Part shown: positions 1 through 7,853 of the stretch, piece by piece
Position numbering within the stretch: position 1 is the stretch's first letter
How the letters are laid out: each line of letters opens with the position of its first letter
Assembly (NCBI GenBank): GCA_964443805.1
Contig: CAYUEQ010000016.1
Coordinates: forward strand, 1-18,933
DNA: 18,933 nucleotides
Reading direction: 5' to 3'
Source of the DNA: CAYUEQ01 sp964443805
GTDB lineage: Bacteria; Bacillota_I; Bacilli_A; RF39; UBA660
Made by a program: the position numbers and the translations under genes
Notes under the pieces: generated by a model
What the model saw: only the letters and a program-made list of their open reading frames with translations
Databases searched by the model: none
Told to the model about the DNA's origin: nothing

Positions 1-1692
1 TTCTGTTTTAGGTGCGTACTTAGATACTTCTTTTCTTGGTTTATCAATAATTTTTGTCATTGTTTTTAAAATCTCTAGTCTTGCTTTTTTAGCTTGTGCT
101 AAAGCTTCTTTTAATATGTTTTCAGTAACACCTGATTCCATTTTAATATCCATTTGTAATGCACAGATACCTTTTTTAGTTCCAGCTACTTTAAAATCCA
201 TATCTCCTAAGTGATCTTCTAATCCTGCAATATCAGTTAGAATTGTATAGTCTTTACCATCTTCTATTAAACCCATTGCAATACCAGCTACTGGAGCTTT
301 AATCGGTACTCCTGCTGCCATTAAAGACATACAACCTGCACAGATTGATGCTTGTGATGAAGAACCGTTAGATTCTAAAATTTCACTAACTACTCTAATT
401 GTATATGGAAATTCATTTTCATCTGGCATTACTTGTAATAAAGCTTTTTCTCCTAATGCTCCATGACCAATTTCTCTTCTTCCTGGTGCACCATATCTTC
501 CTGTTTCACCTACTGAGAATTGAGGAAAGTTATAATGGAGCATAAATCTTTTCCCATCTTCTAATCCTAGGCCATCTAAAATTTGATGTTCATTTAAAGC
601 ACCAAGAGTTGTAACTGATAAACTTTGTGTTTCTCCTCTTGTAAATAAAGACGACCCATGAGCTCTTGGTAAGATATCTATACTTCCTGAAAGCGGTCTT
701 ACTTCGTCCATTTTACGTCCATCTAAACGTTTCTTTTCTTTGACAATAAGATTTCTAAAACATCTATATTCAATATCTTCTAAAATTAATTTAACTTTTT
801 TTATCAATTCTTCAAAAGGTGCACTTCTTAATATTTCATCATTATCTTCTGAATATTTATTAATAACACTTTCTTTTAAATCATTAATTGCATCATATTT
901 TTTTAACTTGTCTTTAACTAATAATGCTTCATTCATTTTGTCATAAGCCATTTCTTCAATTTCTTTTACTAACTCATCTGACATTTCTAAAGCTTCATAT
1001 TCCATCTTAGGAACTGCTATTTCTTTAATTATTTCTTTTTGGAATTTAATTAATTTTTTAACAGCTTTATGACCAAACATTAAAGCCTCTAGCATATCAT
1101 CTTCAGTTACTTCTTTAGAATTAGCTTCAACCATATTTATAGCTTTATCTGTACCAGCAACTATTAAATCAATATCACTTTTTTCACATTCGGAAACAGT
1201 TGGGTTGATAACAAATTTACCATCTACTCTACCCACTTTAACTGCTGCAACTGGCCCATCAAATGGAATTTTACTTATTGCAACTGCTAGTGATGATCCA
1301 AATAAAGCAGTTACTTCTGGAGAGTTATCCTGTTCTACTGATAAAACTGTATTAATAATTTGGACTTCATTTTTAAAATCTGCTGGAAATAGTGGTCTTA
1401 ATGGACGATCTATCATTCTAGCTGTTAAGTTTGCAACATCCGACGGTCTTGCTTCTCTTTTTATAAATCCGCCTGGTATTTTACCTACAGAATATAGTTT
1501 CTCCTGATATAAAACTGTTAATGGAAAAAAATCACTTAAAACATTAGCACGTTTTGATGCTACTGTTGTTGATAAGATAACTGTATCTCCATACCTAACT
1601 AATACTGATCCATCCGCTTGTTTAGCCATTTCCCCAGTTTCTACAATTAATTTTCGACCAAAAAAGTCTAATTCAAATATTTTCTTTTTCAT
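1..1692 (-). CDS. pnp: Polynucleotide phosphorylase, 3' end beyond window
   Basis: PNPase is a phosphorolytic 3'-5' exoribonuclease that degrades mRNA in the cytoplasm, often in the degradosome. Reading leftward from an ATG at 1692 gives 564 uninterrupted codons to the window edge, so the C-terminal KH and S1 RNA-binding domains of the roughly 700-residue family lie outside. Seen here: the first RNase PH-like core (KIPGGFIKREARPSD, then ARMIDRPLRPLFP), the all-helical linker, and the second RNase PH-like core (KRLDGRKMDEVRPL, FTRGETQSLSVTTLG, and SNGSSSQASICAG near the active site). An AGGAG lies 6 bases before the ATG. It follows rpsO, as in many bacteria, with a terminator-like hairpin in the 42-base gap, so its transcription probably depends on read-through. 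The identification is secure; only the missing end is unknown. Confidence 0.97.
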   Translation of the reverse strand, partial: MKKKIFELDFFGRKLIVETGEMAKQADGSVLVRYGDTVILSTTVASKRANVLSDFFPLTVLYQEKLYSVGKIPGGFIKREARPSDVANLTARMIDRPLRPLFPADFKNEVQIINTVLSVEQDNSPEVTALFGSSLAVAISKIPFDGPVAAVKVGRVDGKFVINPTVSECEKSDIDLIVAGTDKAINMVEANSKEVTEDDMLEALMFGHKAVKKLIKFQKEIIKEIAVPKMEYEALEMSDELVKEIEEMAYDKMNEALLVKDKLKKYDAINDLKESVINKYSEDNDEILRSAPFEELIKKVKLILEDIEYRCFRNLIVKEKKRLDGRKMDEVRPLSGSIDILPRAHGSSLFTRGETQSLSVTTLGALNEHQILDGLGLEDGKRFMLHYNFPQFSVGETGRYGAPGRREIGHGALGEKALLQVMPDENEFPYTIRVVSEILESNGSSSQASICAGCMSLMAAGVPIKAPVAGIAMGLIEDGKDYTILTDIAGLEDHLGDMDFKVAGTKKGICALQMDIKMESGVTENILKEALAQAKKARLEILKTMTKIIDKPRKEVSKYAPKTE

Positions 1693-1707
1693 TATTTCTC
1701 CTACTCT

Positions 1708-1734
1708 AAAAAAAGACACTAAAAATATAGTGCC
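1708..1734 (-). terminator. Intrinsic terminator between rpsO and pnp
   Basis: On the minus strand GGCACTA pairs with TAGTGTC (one G-U pair) across a 6-base loop and is followed by seven T. It begins right after the rpsO stop codon. No room for a promoter remains before pnp, so the hairpin probably lowers rather than blocks pnp expression. Confidence 0.8.
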
Positions 1735-2004
1735 TTACTTTCTTAATTTTAGTTTTTCAATTAGATTACGATATGATATAACATCATTTTCTTTTAGATA
1801 ATCTAATAAACTACGTCTTTTACCAACTTTTTTCAATAACCCACGTTTAGAATGATAATCATGTTTATGTTCTTTTAAGTGTTCTGTTAATTGATTTATT
1901 TCTTTTGTTAAAATTGCAATTTGAACTTCAGTACTACCTGTGTTTTTGTTATCTCCTGCAAACTCTTTAACAATTGTTGCTTTTTCTTCTTTCGTTAAAG
2001 CCAT
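1735..2004 (-). CDS. rpsO: 30S ribosomal protein S15
   Basis: S15 is a primary 16S rRNA-binding protein that nucleates the platform of the small subunit. The 89-residue product has the usual length and shows the family signatures TGSTEVQIAILT (about residues 22-33), the HKHDYHSKRGLL segment (46-57) that contacts 16S rRNA, and KRRSLLDYLK (62-71). The ATG at 2004 is preceded by AAGGAAGG. The gene has its own promoter (2092-2120) and a leader of about 80 bases. It ends at a terminator one base before pnp's leader. S15 represses its own mRNA in several bacteria by binding the leader; whether it does so here is inference. Confidence 0.97.
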   Translation of the reverse strand: MALTKEEKATIVKEFAGDNKNTGSTEVQIAILTKEINQLTEHLKEHKHDYHSKRGLLKKVGKRRSLLDYLKENDVISYRNLIEKLKLRK

Positions 2005-2023
2005 ACTATTACCTTCCTTTCAT

Positions 2024-2038
2024 TATTAAACCGTTTAA
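2024..2038 (-). promoter_or_regulatory. Inverted repeat in rpsO leader
   Basis: ATTAAA-CGG-TTTAAT can form a 6-bp stem immediately upstream of the rpsO ribosome binding site (AAAGGAAGG, complement of 2012-2020). Further 5' in the leader GATTCTCT occurs twice, separated by four bases (2047-2066). These may form an S15-responsive leader structure; the stem is weak and the role is inferred. Confidence 0.35.
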
Positions 2039-2091
2039 TCTTAGTAGAGAATCAGGAAGAGAATCTAAACCAAGAAAAAACTTGTAACCTA

Positions 2092-2120
2092 ATTATATAT
2101 AATTAATGGTAAATATGCAA
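2092..2120 (-). promoter_or_regulatory. rpsO promoter
   Basis: The -35 TTGCAT (2115-2120) and a perfect -10 TATAAT (2092-2097) are separated by 17 bases on the minus strand. Transcription would start near 2085, giving a leader of about 80 bases. The promoter lies just after the stop codon of the upstream unknown gene. Confidence 0.75.
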
Positions 2121-2129
2121 GTAATTTCC

Positions 2130-2714
2130 TTATTTACTAGTAAATCCTTTAAATTTATTATTTTTTTCTAAAACTAACTTTAAGATTTCTTCATTATTTA
2201 AAAATTCATCTTTAGGCTCAATGGTTGTAGTATAAGATTTTGTTTTAATTATACAATTGTTAAACTTAACTTCTCTTAAAAGTAATTTACGCCATTCATA
2301 ACCATTTTTATTATCTTCCATTAAACATTCATAACTATCGATATAATGAGTATCGTACTCTTGATTAATATGATACAAAGTTAATAAGTAATCGTAAGTT
2401 TTCTTTTCTTTATTATAATTAAATCCTACATTTAGTAATACTGGACATGATACTTCTTCATTATCGATATATCCAGATATTTGATCTTTATTTAGATATT
2501 CAAATTTTGTATCAACTCTTTCTAATTCAAAACATAAACCTTCTGCCAACACTAATAGTTTTGCATATTCTTTTTCTTCATTAATAACTAATAAAATATT
2601 AAAGTTATTAGTTTCTTTAATAGCATCAGGTAATGCATATAATCTAAGTTGTTCTTTTAATATTTCATCAGTTAATAAAAATACATTCTGAGAATTAATT
2701 TCTTCAAATAACAT
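2130..2714 (-). CDS. Unrecognised 194-residue cytoplasmic protein
   Basis: I do not recognise this protein. It has no signal peptide, no membrane segment and no obvious catalytic motif. It is acidic, rich in Glu, Asn and Lys, and looks like an alpha/beta fold with alternating hydrophobic strands (FNILLVINEE near 38-47, CPVLLNVGFNY near 90-100). The ATG at 2714 has a strong GGGAGG ribosome binding site. It sits between truB and rpsO, where B. subtilis has the riboflavin kinase gene ribF (about 310 residues), but it is too short and lacks the RibF nucleotidyltransferase HxGH-type motif. A weak hairpin after truB separates it from that gene. It is probably a real lineage-specific gene, judging by its intact frame, ribosome binding site and place in a conserved operon. 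Confidence 0.75.
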   Translation of the reverse strand: MLFEEINSQNVFLLTDEILKEQLRLYALPDAIKETNNFNILLVINEEKEYAKLLVLAEGLCFELERVDTKFEYLNKDQISGYIDNEEVSCPVLLNVGFNYNKEKKTYDYLLTLYHINQEYDTHYIDSYECLMEDNKNGYEWRKLLLREVKFNNCIIKTKSYTTTIEPKDEFLNNEEILKLVLEKNNKFKGFTSK

Positions 2715-2750
2715 ATTTATCCTCCCAGTTTATTATATTAATAACAAATA

Positions 2751-2773
2751 AAAAAATGTTATAAAAACATTTT
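2751..2773 (-). terminator. AT-rich terminator-like hairpin after truB
   Basis: On the minus strand AAAATGTT pairs with AACATTTT across the loop TTTAT, and the 3' arm runs into a T-rich stretch. The hairpin includes the truB stop codon. With few G-C pairs it is probably a weak terminator. Confidence 0.45.
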
Positions 2774-3616
2774 GTACGGCTTTGCTTTAGAATTATCTTT
2801 ATCATATTCTTGATAAATAGCAATTACTTTTTCTTGATTATTAACAAATACAGCATATTTATATTTAAATATTTTATCAATTATTTGACCATTTTTAATT
2901 TTAAATAATAAATCATCACTAGCTTTAATAGTTTCATATCCTCTTAGTAATTCTTCGATAGGTATTAGATTATATTTATCATCTTTCACTTCTTCTATTG
3001 TATTACTATCTATGATATCAAAATATCCTTGTTTGGTTCTAACTAAATCTTTCATAGTTGCATGAGTTCCAAGTTTATAACCAATATCTCTAATTAAACT
3101 TCTTATGTATGTACCTTTTGATACAATTACTTTAAATTTTATTTCATCATCACTGTACTCAATTAAACTTATTTCATATATTTCTATTTCTTTTTTAGGT
3201 GGTTTTACTTCTTCGTTATTTCTAGCATATTCATAGAGTTTTTTTCCATCTACTTTAACTGCCGAGTATAGCGGAACTTCTTGTAAGCTTTTTCCAACAA
3301 AAGATAATAAAGTTGCTTCTATTTGAGCTTTATTAACATTAAATTCTGATTCTTTTGTTGTTTTACCAGTGACATCTAAAGTATCAGTTTCATATCCTAA
3401 CTTCATTGTTGCTATATATTCTTTATCGATAGATGTAAGCATTTCAACTAACTTAGTAGCTTTTCCCACACAAACAACTAATACACCTGTTGCAAGTGGA
3501 TCTAAAGTTCCTGTATGCCCTACTTTCTTTATATTGAATTTCTTACTTACTATATTTACTAAATCTCTACTTGTAGGACCTTTTTCTTTGTTTAAAATTA
3601 ATACGCCGTCTTTCAT
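2759..3616 (-). CDS. truB: tRNA pseudouridine-55 synthase
   Basis: TruB isomerises U55 in the T-loop of elongator tRNAs to pseudouridine. The 285-residue product carries GVLILNKEKGPTS at the N-terminus and the catalytic motif GHTGTLDPLATGVL at 33-46, with the nucleophile Asp39. The later motifs LYSAVKVDGKKLYEYAR and SKGTYIRSLIRDIG are also present. The C-terminal PUA-like part is short. The ATG at 3616 follows GAGGAG. It is separated from rbfA by a strong terminator and has its own extended -10 promoter, unlike the uninterrupted B. subtilis arrangement. Confidence 0.97.
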   Translation of the reverse strand: MKDGVLILNKEKGPTSRDLVNIVSKKFNIKKVGHTGTLDPLATGVLVVCVGKATKLVEMLTSIDKEYIATMKLGYETDTLDVTGKTTKESEFNVNKAQIEATLLSFVGKSLQEVPLYSAVKVDGKKLYEYARNNEEVKPPKKEIEIYEISLIEYSDDEIKFKVIVSKGTYIRSLIRDIGYKLGTHATMKDLVRTKQGYFDIIDSNTIEEVKDDKYNLIPIEELLRGYETIKASDDLLFKIKNGQIIDKIFKYKYAVFVNNQEKVIAIYQEYDKDNSKAKPYKMFL

Positions 3617-3638
3617 AAATCTCCTCTATTGTAAAGAC

Positions 3639-3647
3639 ATTATAGCA
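3639..3647 (-). promoter_or_regulatory. Extended -10 promoter for truB
   Basis: TGCTATAAT on the minus strand is an extended -10 element 22 bases before the truB ATG. The -35 region falls inside the preceding terminator hairpin and is poor (TGGTCA, 17 bases away), so recognition would rest on the TGn extension. Confidence 0.6.
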
Positions 3648-3670
3648 AAAAAAAAGTGGTTTGACCACTT
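3647..3670 (-). terminator. Strong intrinsic terminator after rbfA
   Basis: AAGTGGT pairs perfectly with ACCACTT across a 3-base CAA loop and is followed by a run of T ending the nine-T tract. It overlaps the rbfA stop codon and ends the rimP-nusA-ylxR-infB-rbfA transcript. Confidence 0.88.
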
Positions 3671-4019
3671 AGTTACTATCACTTTTTTTAATTCCACTTA
3701 ATATCTCTTCTATTTTATTTCCGTACTCAATTGATTCATCATAAACAAAAGTTAGCTCTGGAGTATGTCTTAAGTTAATTCTATTTGCTAGTTGTCCTCT
3801 TAAAAATACTGCTCCTTTATTAACTTCACTCATTAACTCTTCATGATCCATATCTATTAGTGAAGTGAAGTATACTTTAGCATTAGATAAATCACCTGCA
3901 ACTTTTGCATCAGTAATTGTAATTGATTTTAATATTTCATCTTTTACTTCTTCTTTTATTATTTCACTTAATAATTTTGTTATTGATGATGCAATTTTCT
4001 TTTGTTTAACATTACTCAT
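3669..4019 (-). CDS. rbfA: Ribosome-binding factor A
   Basis: RbfA is a KH-type protein that binds the pre-30S subunit and helps mature the 5' end of 16S rRNA. The 116-residue product has the family features: an N-terminal helix ending IIKEEVKDEI, the strand segment ITITDAKVAGDLSNAKVYF (about 33-51), and the conserved LRGQLANRINLRHTPELTFVYDES run (about 74-97). Its ATG lies inside the end of infB (ATGAGTAA overlap of 8 bases), pointing to translational coupling, with GGTGGAGA as ribosome binding site. It is the last gene before a strong terminator. Confidence 0.95.
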   Translation of the reverse strand: MSNVKQKKIASSITKLLSEIIKEEVKDEILKSITITDAKVAGDLSNAKVYFTSLIDMDHEELMSEVNKGAVFLRGQLANRINLRHTPELTFVYDESIEYGNKIEEILSGIKKSDSN

Positions 4020-6132
4020 GTTTTATCTCCACCATTTCATATGCTTCAATTAAATCATTTTCTTTAATATCATTATAGTTTTCAACAGTTATTCCACAAT
4101 CAAGTCCTTTTTTAACTTCTTTTACTGTATCTTTTTCTCTTTGAATTGTCGATATTTTCCCATCGTAGATAACTTTATTATCTCTTATAATTCTGATACT
4201 TGAACTGTTTTTAACAACACCTTCAATTACATGAGATCCTGCAATTATTCCAACTTTAGAGAATTTATATAGTTTACGAACTTCTGCAGTACCAGTAATT
4301 TTTTCTTCATATTCTGGATCTAATAAACCTTTTATAGCAAGTTCCATTTCTTCAACAAGTTTATAAATAACTGTATAAAGTCTTATCTCAACATTATACT
4401 CTCTAGCAACTTCTTTAGTTATGTTTGATGGTACTACATTAAATCCAAGTACAATAGCATTTGAAGCATTAGCTAATACTATATCACTTTCAGTTATTGC
4501 TCCAATACCACTTCTAATTATTTTTATTTTAATATCTTCAAACTCTAATTTTTCAAGAGCTACTCTTACTGCTTCTTCAGAACCTCTTACGTCTGCTTTT
4601 AAAACAACATTAATTTCTTTAGATCCTTTTTGAATTTGATTAAATAAATCATCAAAGCTTACTGCTTGTTTATTTAATTTAATTACTTTAGATTGTTCAC
4701 TTCTTTTAATCGCAACTTCTTTAGCTTGAGCTTCACTTTCAAAAGCCATGAATTTATCTCCAGCTGATGGATTTCCATTTAATCCAGTTATCTCAACAGG
4801 TGTTGATGGTCCAGCCTCTACAATTTCTTCTCCTAAGTCATTTTTCATTGTTCTAACTTTAGCATAAGATGTTCCAACAACTAAAGGATCTCCAATTCGT
4901 AGTGTCCCACTTTGGATTAAAAGTGATGCAACTCCACCGACTTTTTTATCTATTTTAGATTCGATAACTGATCCACTAGCATAACGGGAAGGATTAGCTT
5001 TTAAAGTACCCATTTCTGCTGTTACCAGTAATGTTTCTAGTAAAGAATCAATACCTTCTCCAGTTTTTGCAGATATTTTAACAAATGGAATGTCTCCACC
5101 CCACTCCTCAGGTGTTATTCCTACTTCTGTCATAGCTGTTAATATTCTTTCAATATTTGCATCAGGCTTATCGATTTTATTTATTGCAACAACTATTGGT
5201 ACTTCTGCAGATAATGCATGGTCTATAGCTTCTTTAGTTTGTGGCATTACACCATCATCAGCAGCTACAATAATAATTACAATATCAGTAACACTCGCTC
5301 CTCTTGCTCTCATTTCAGTAAAAGCAGAGTGTCCTGGTGTATCTATAAATGTTAATTTCTCACCCTTATGTTCTATTTGGTATGCACCAATATGTTGAGT
5401 GATACCACCAGCTTCTCCTAATGTTACATTAGAAGAACGTAGATAATCTAATAAAGATGTTTTTCCGTGATCAACATGTCCCATTATTGTTATTACTGGA
5501 GGACGTTTTACTAAATCTTTTTCTTCATCAATAATTTCAAATTCTTCAAAATTAGAAATATCAGAAGTCTCTTCTTTTTTCAATTTTTTATTATAATCTA
5601 AAGCAAGAATCTCTGCTGTTTCAAAATCAATTGATTGGTTTAACGTTAATATTATTCCTAATTCCATTAATTTTTTAATTACATCAGTTGGCTTTTGTTG
5701 TAAAGCGTCTGCAAATTCAGCAAGAATCATCCCTTCTTTATATAAAACAACATTTTCATCAATCTGGGTATTTGTTTGTAATTTTTCTTTGTTTTTATAC
5801 ATTTCTTTTCTTTGGATTTTATAATTATCCTTTTTTAACGTTTCTTTCTTTTTAATGTTTTTCTTAGGTTGACTTTCTTCATCAGTTTCAAATTTCCCTA
5901 AATCAGTAGTTTCAATTATTTCTTCTATTTTTGATGCAATTACTTCTTTTTCTTCGTTAGTTGTCTCTTCATCAGTACTAATTAAAGACATTGCATGATC
6001 TAAAATAATAATATCATCTTCACTTAATTCATCATTTGCATTAGTAATATTTATTCCTAGTTCATCACACTTCGTTAATATTTCTGCAACTGTAATGTTT
6101 AATTCTTTTGCGTATTCTTTAACACTCATCAT
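4012..6132 (-). CDS. infB: Translation initiation factor IF-2
   Basis: IF-2 is the GTPase that brings initiator fMet-tRNA to the 30S subunit and promotes subunit joining. The 706-residue product has an IF2_N domain (about 1-52), a charged Lys/Glu linker (55-125), a second IF2_N domain (about 128-182), then the GTPase domain with G1 GHVDHGKT (218-225), G3 DTPGH (264-268) and G4 NKID (318-321). The following domains bind the ribosome, and the C-terminal domain binds fMet-tRNA. The linker is short compared with B. subtilis. Two ATGs stand in tandem at 6132; GGAGG is 9 bases before the first, which overlaps the ylxR stop (ATGA). The B. subtilis gene ylxQ, normally between ylxR and infB, is absent. 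Confidence 0.98.
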   Translation of the reverse strand: MMSVKEYAKELNITVAEILTKCDELGINITNANDELSEDDIIILDHAMSLISTDEETTNEEKEVIASKIEEIIETTDLGKFETDEESQPKKNIKKKETLKKDNYKIQRKEMYKNKEKLQTNTQIDENVVLYKEGMILAEFADALQQKPTDVIKKLMELGIILTLNQSIDFETAEILALDYNKKLKKEETSDISNFEEFEIIDEEKDLVKRPPVITIMGHVDHGKTSLLDYLRSSNVTLGEAGGITQHIGAYQIEHKGEKLTFIDTPGHSAFTEMRARGASVTDIVIIIVAADDGVMPQTKEAIDHALSAEVPIVVAINKIDKPDANIERILTAMTEVGITPEEWGGDIPFVKISAKTGEGIDSLLETLLVTAEMGTLKANPSRYASGSVIESKIDKKVGGVASLLIQSGTLRIGDPLVVGTSYAKVRTMKNDLGEEIVEAGPSTPVEITGLNGNPSAGDKFMAFESEAQAKEVAIKRSEQSKVIKLNKQAVSFDDLFNQIQKGSKEINVVLKADVRGSEEAVRVALEKLEFEDIKIKIIRSGIGAITESDIVLANASNAIVLGFNVVPSNITKEVAREYNVEIRLYTVIYKLVEEMELAIKGLLDPEYEEKITGTAEVRKLYKFSKVGIIAGSHVIEGVVKNSSSIRIIRDNKVIYDGKISTIQREKDTVKEVKKGLDCGITVENYNDIKENDLIEAYEMVEIKHE

Positions 6133-6395
6133 AGTTGTTCACCTCCAATTATTTCTATAAGTTCATCATATATTTGAACATCTATTTTTGTATCTAATAC
6201 TTTTTCTAAAGCTTTATTTTGTTTTGCTTTTTTTATTACTTCAATATCTTTTTTAAGGTAAGCACCACGACCATTTAATTTTCCTGTACTATCAATAGTA
6301 ACTTGTCCTTCCTTGTTTTTAACTATCCTTATTAGTTCCTTCTTAGGAAGTTTTTCTCTTGTAATGACACATATTCTTAAAACTGTTTTTTTCAT
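6129..6395 (-). CDS. ylxR: YlxR family RNA-binding protein
   Basis: YlxR (DUF448) is a small nucleic-acid-binding protein encoded with nusA and infB; in B. subtilis it has been linked to RNase P and to transcriptional regulation. The 88-residue product has the family pattern RICVITREKLPKKELIRIV near the N-terminus and GKLNGRGAYL at 38-47. The two Cys of many homologues' CxxC are reduced to one here. The ATG at 6395 follows AAGGAGG. It lies 24 bases after nusA and overlaps the infB start by ATGA. Confidence 0.93.
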   Translation of the reverse strand: MKKTVLRICVITREKLPKKELIRIVKNKEGQVTIDSTGKLNGRGAYLKKDIEVIKKAKQNKALEKVLDTKIDVQIYDELIEIIGGEQL

Positions 6396-6419
6396 CTTCT
6401 TGCCTCCTTAAAATTTATT

Positions 6420-7541
6420 TTATTTATTGCCTGCTTCTTCGTTTATCTGATCCATTGTTTTTATTTCAAGTTTGTATCTAGTTAATCTACTAGCTAATTT
6501 AATATTAGTTCCTTTTTTTCCAATAGATATAGATAAATTATCATTATCAACTATAACTAATGCTTCTCTTTTTACTTCATCAGTTATACTAACAATTACA
6601 TCTTTAGCTGGTGACATAGCATTTTTTATAAATTCTGCAGGGTCTTCAACATATTGAATTAAATCTATTTTTTCATTATTTAATTCTTTTAGAATATTTG
6701 AAATTCTACTACCCTTAGCACCAATACATGCTCCGATAGCATCAACTTTATTATTAGTTGAATAAACTGCTACTTTACTTCTAACACCTGCTTCTCTAGC
6801 AACTGAGTATAAAACTATAGTTCCATCTGAGAATTCTGGTATTTCTAATTCAAATAATCTTTTTACAAATCCATAATGTTTTCTCGATAACATAATTATA
6901 GGTCCTTTAGGTCCAGCTTCAACTTTAGTAATATATACTTTAACCGAAGTCCCCATTTTCAATTCCTCACCTGGAATTAATTCAGTTCTTGGTAAGATAC
7001 CTCTTGTTCTCCCTAAGTCAACGTAATAGTTTCTAGCATCTTCCATTGCCAGAAGACCTAACATTAATTCATCTTGTTTGTCATTGAATTCTTCAACAAC
7101 ACTTAATTTTTCGGCTTCTCTAATTTTTTGCATTATTACTTGTTTAGCAGTTCCTGCTGCAACTCTTCCAAAATCTGATGGTGTTACTTCTTTTTCGATG
7201 GTTTCACCAATTTTGATATCTGAAACTATTTTTACAGCATCTTCTAATAAGATTTGTGCATCATAATTAATTTCATCTTCTTCGGTTGGTATAACATTAC
7301 CTTCTTCATCATATTCTGGTTCTTTAGGCTCTAGAATCTTATCTACTACAACTAAATATGAGTAAACTTTAATATCTCCTGTATCTCTATTTATATTTAC
7401 TTTTACATTGGTTTTAGAATCAAAGTTTTTCTTGTAGGCGCTTTGTAATGCGAGTTCTAAAGCTTCAAAAATAACTTCTTTATCTATTTTTTTCTCTAAT
7501 GCAATCGCATCAAGAGATTTTATAATTTCTTTATTGTTCAT
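6420..7541 (-). CDS. nusA: Transcription termination/antitermination factor NusA
   Basis: NusA binds RNA polymerase near the RNA exit channel and promotes pausing and intrinsic termination. The 373-residue product has the N-terminal polymerase-binding domain (about 1-135), an S1 domain (about 136-200), KH1 with GAKGSR (274-279) and KH2 with GKKGTN (341-346). It has no C-terminal acidic repeats, as is normal for Bacilli. An acidic insertion at about 72-92 (PKEPEYDEEGN and on) is absent from B. subtilis NusA as I remember it. Its ATG overlaps the rimP stop (TAATG) with AAAGGTG upstream, so the two are probably translationally coupled. A possible autoregulatory hairpin lies in the operon leader. 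Confidence 0.98.
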   Translation of the reverse strand: MNNKEIIKSLDAIALEKKIDKEVIFEALELALQSAYKKNFDSKTNVKVNINRDTGDIKVYSYLVVVDKILEPKEPEYDEEGNVIPTEEDEINYDAQILLEDAVKIVSDIKIGETIEKEVTPSDFGRVAAGTAKQVIMQKIREAEKLSVVEEFNDKQDELMLGLLAMEDARNYYVDLGRTRGILPRTELIPGEELKMGTSVKVYITKVEAGPKGPIIMLSRKHYGFVKRLFELEIPEFSDGTIVLYSVAREAGVRSKVAVYSTNNKVDAIGACIGAKGSRISNILKELNNEKIDLIQYVEDPAEFIKNAMSPAKDVIVSITDEVKREALVIVDNDNLSISIGKKGTNIKLASRLTRYKLEIKTMDQINEEAGNK

Positions 7542-7798
7542 TATTTCACACCTTTTTCTTTACTGATTACATCTAAAATATATGCTTCATCACCTAAATC
7601 AATTTTATCAACCATTGGATTGATAATTTTAGTAGCTTCAACAATCGTATCTAAATCAATACCATTAACTTTATCTAAAGTGATAATTAGAAAGTTATAA
7701 TTACTTTCTTTTTTAAATTCAATTTTATCAATTATGATATTTAACTCTTGTAATGGTTCAGTTAATTTTTCTTTTATTATTTTTAATTTTTTTTCCAT
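7541..7798 (-). CDS. rimP: RimP, N-terminal domain only
   Basis: RimP is a 30S maturation factor, usually about 150 residues with an N-terminal alpha/beta domain and a C-terminal SH3-like domain. This product has only 85 residues. It matches the N-terminal domain (EPLQELNIIIDKIEF, then NFLIITLDKVNGIDLDTI) and stops just after YILDVISKEKGV, where the family normally continues into an SPG-type linker and the second domain. No remnant of the second domain follows, because nusA starts at the stop codon (TAATG). Position before nusA and the matching first half make the identity good; the loss of the second domain is a clear oddity. Confidence 0.88.
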   Translation of the reverse strand: MEKKLKIIKEKLTEPLQELNIIIDKIEFKKESNYNFLIITLDKVNGIDLDTIVEATKIINPMVDKIDLGDEAYILDVISKEKGVK

Positions 7799-7818
7799 AA
7801 AACACCTTCTACATTAAT

Positions 7819-7841
7819 AAAAGTGGGTTTCTCCCACTTTT
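7819..7841 (-). promoter_or_regulatory. Terminator-like hairpin in rimP-nusA leader
   Basis: AAAAGTGGG pairs with CCCACTTTT across the loop AGAAA, a 9-bp stem. On the minus strand it is followed by a poor U-tract (TTTTATTAATG). It starts about 6 bases after the predicted transcription start and ends about 20 bases before the rimP ATG. It could be a NusA-dependent attenuator, a 5' stabilising hairpin, or the terminator of the gene upstream. Confidence 0.65.
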
Positions 7842-7853
7842 GTTGACAAGTTG

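Noticed and set aside
1205..1507. 100-residue plus-strand frame inside pnp
   Set aside because: It is antisense to the conserved PNPase core and is explained by codon bias.
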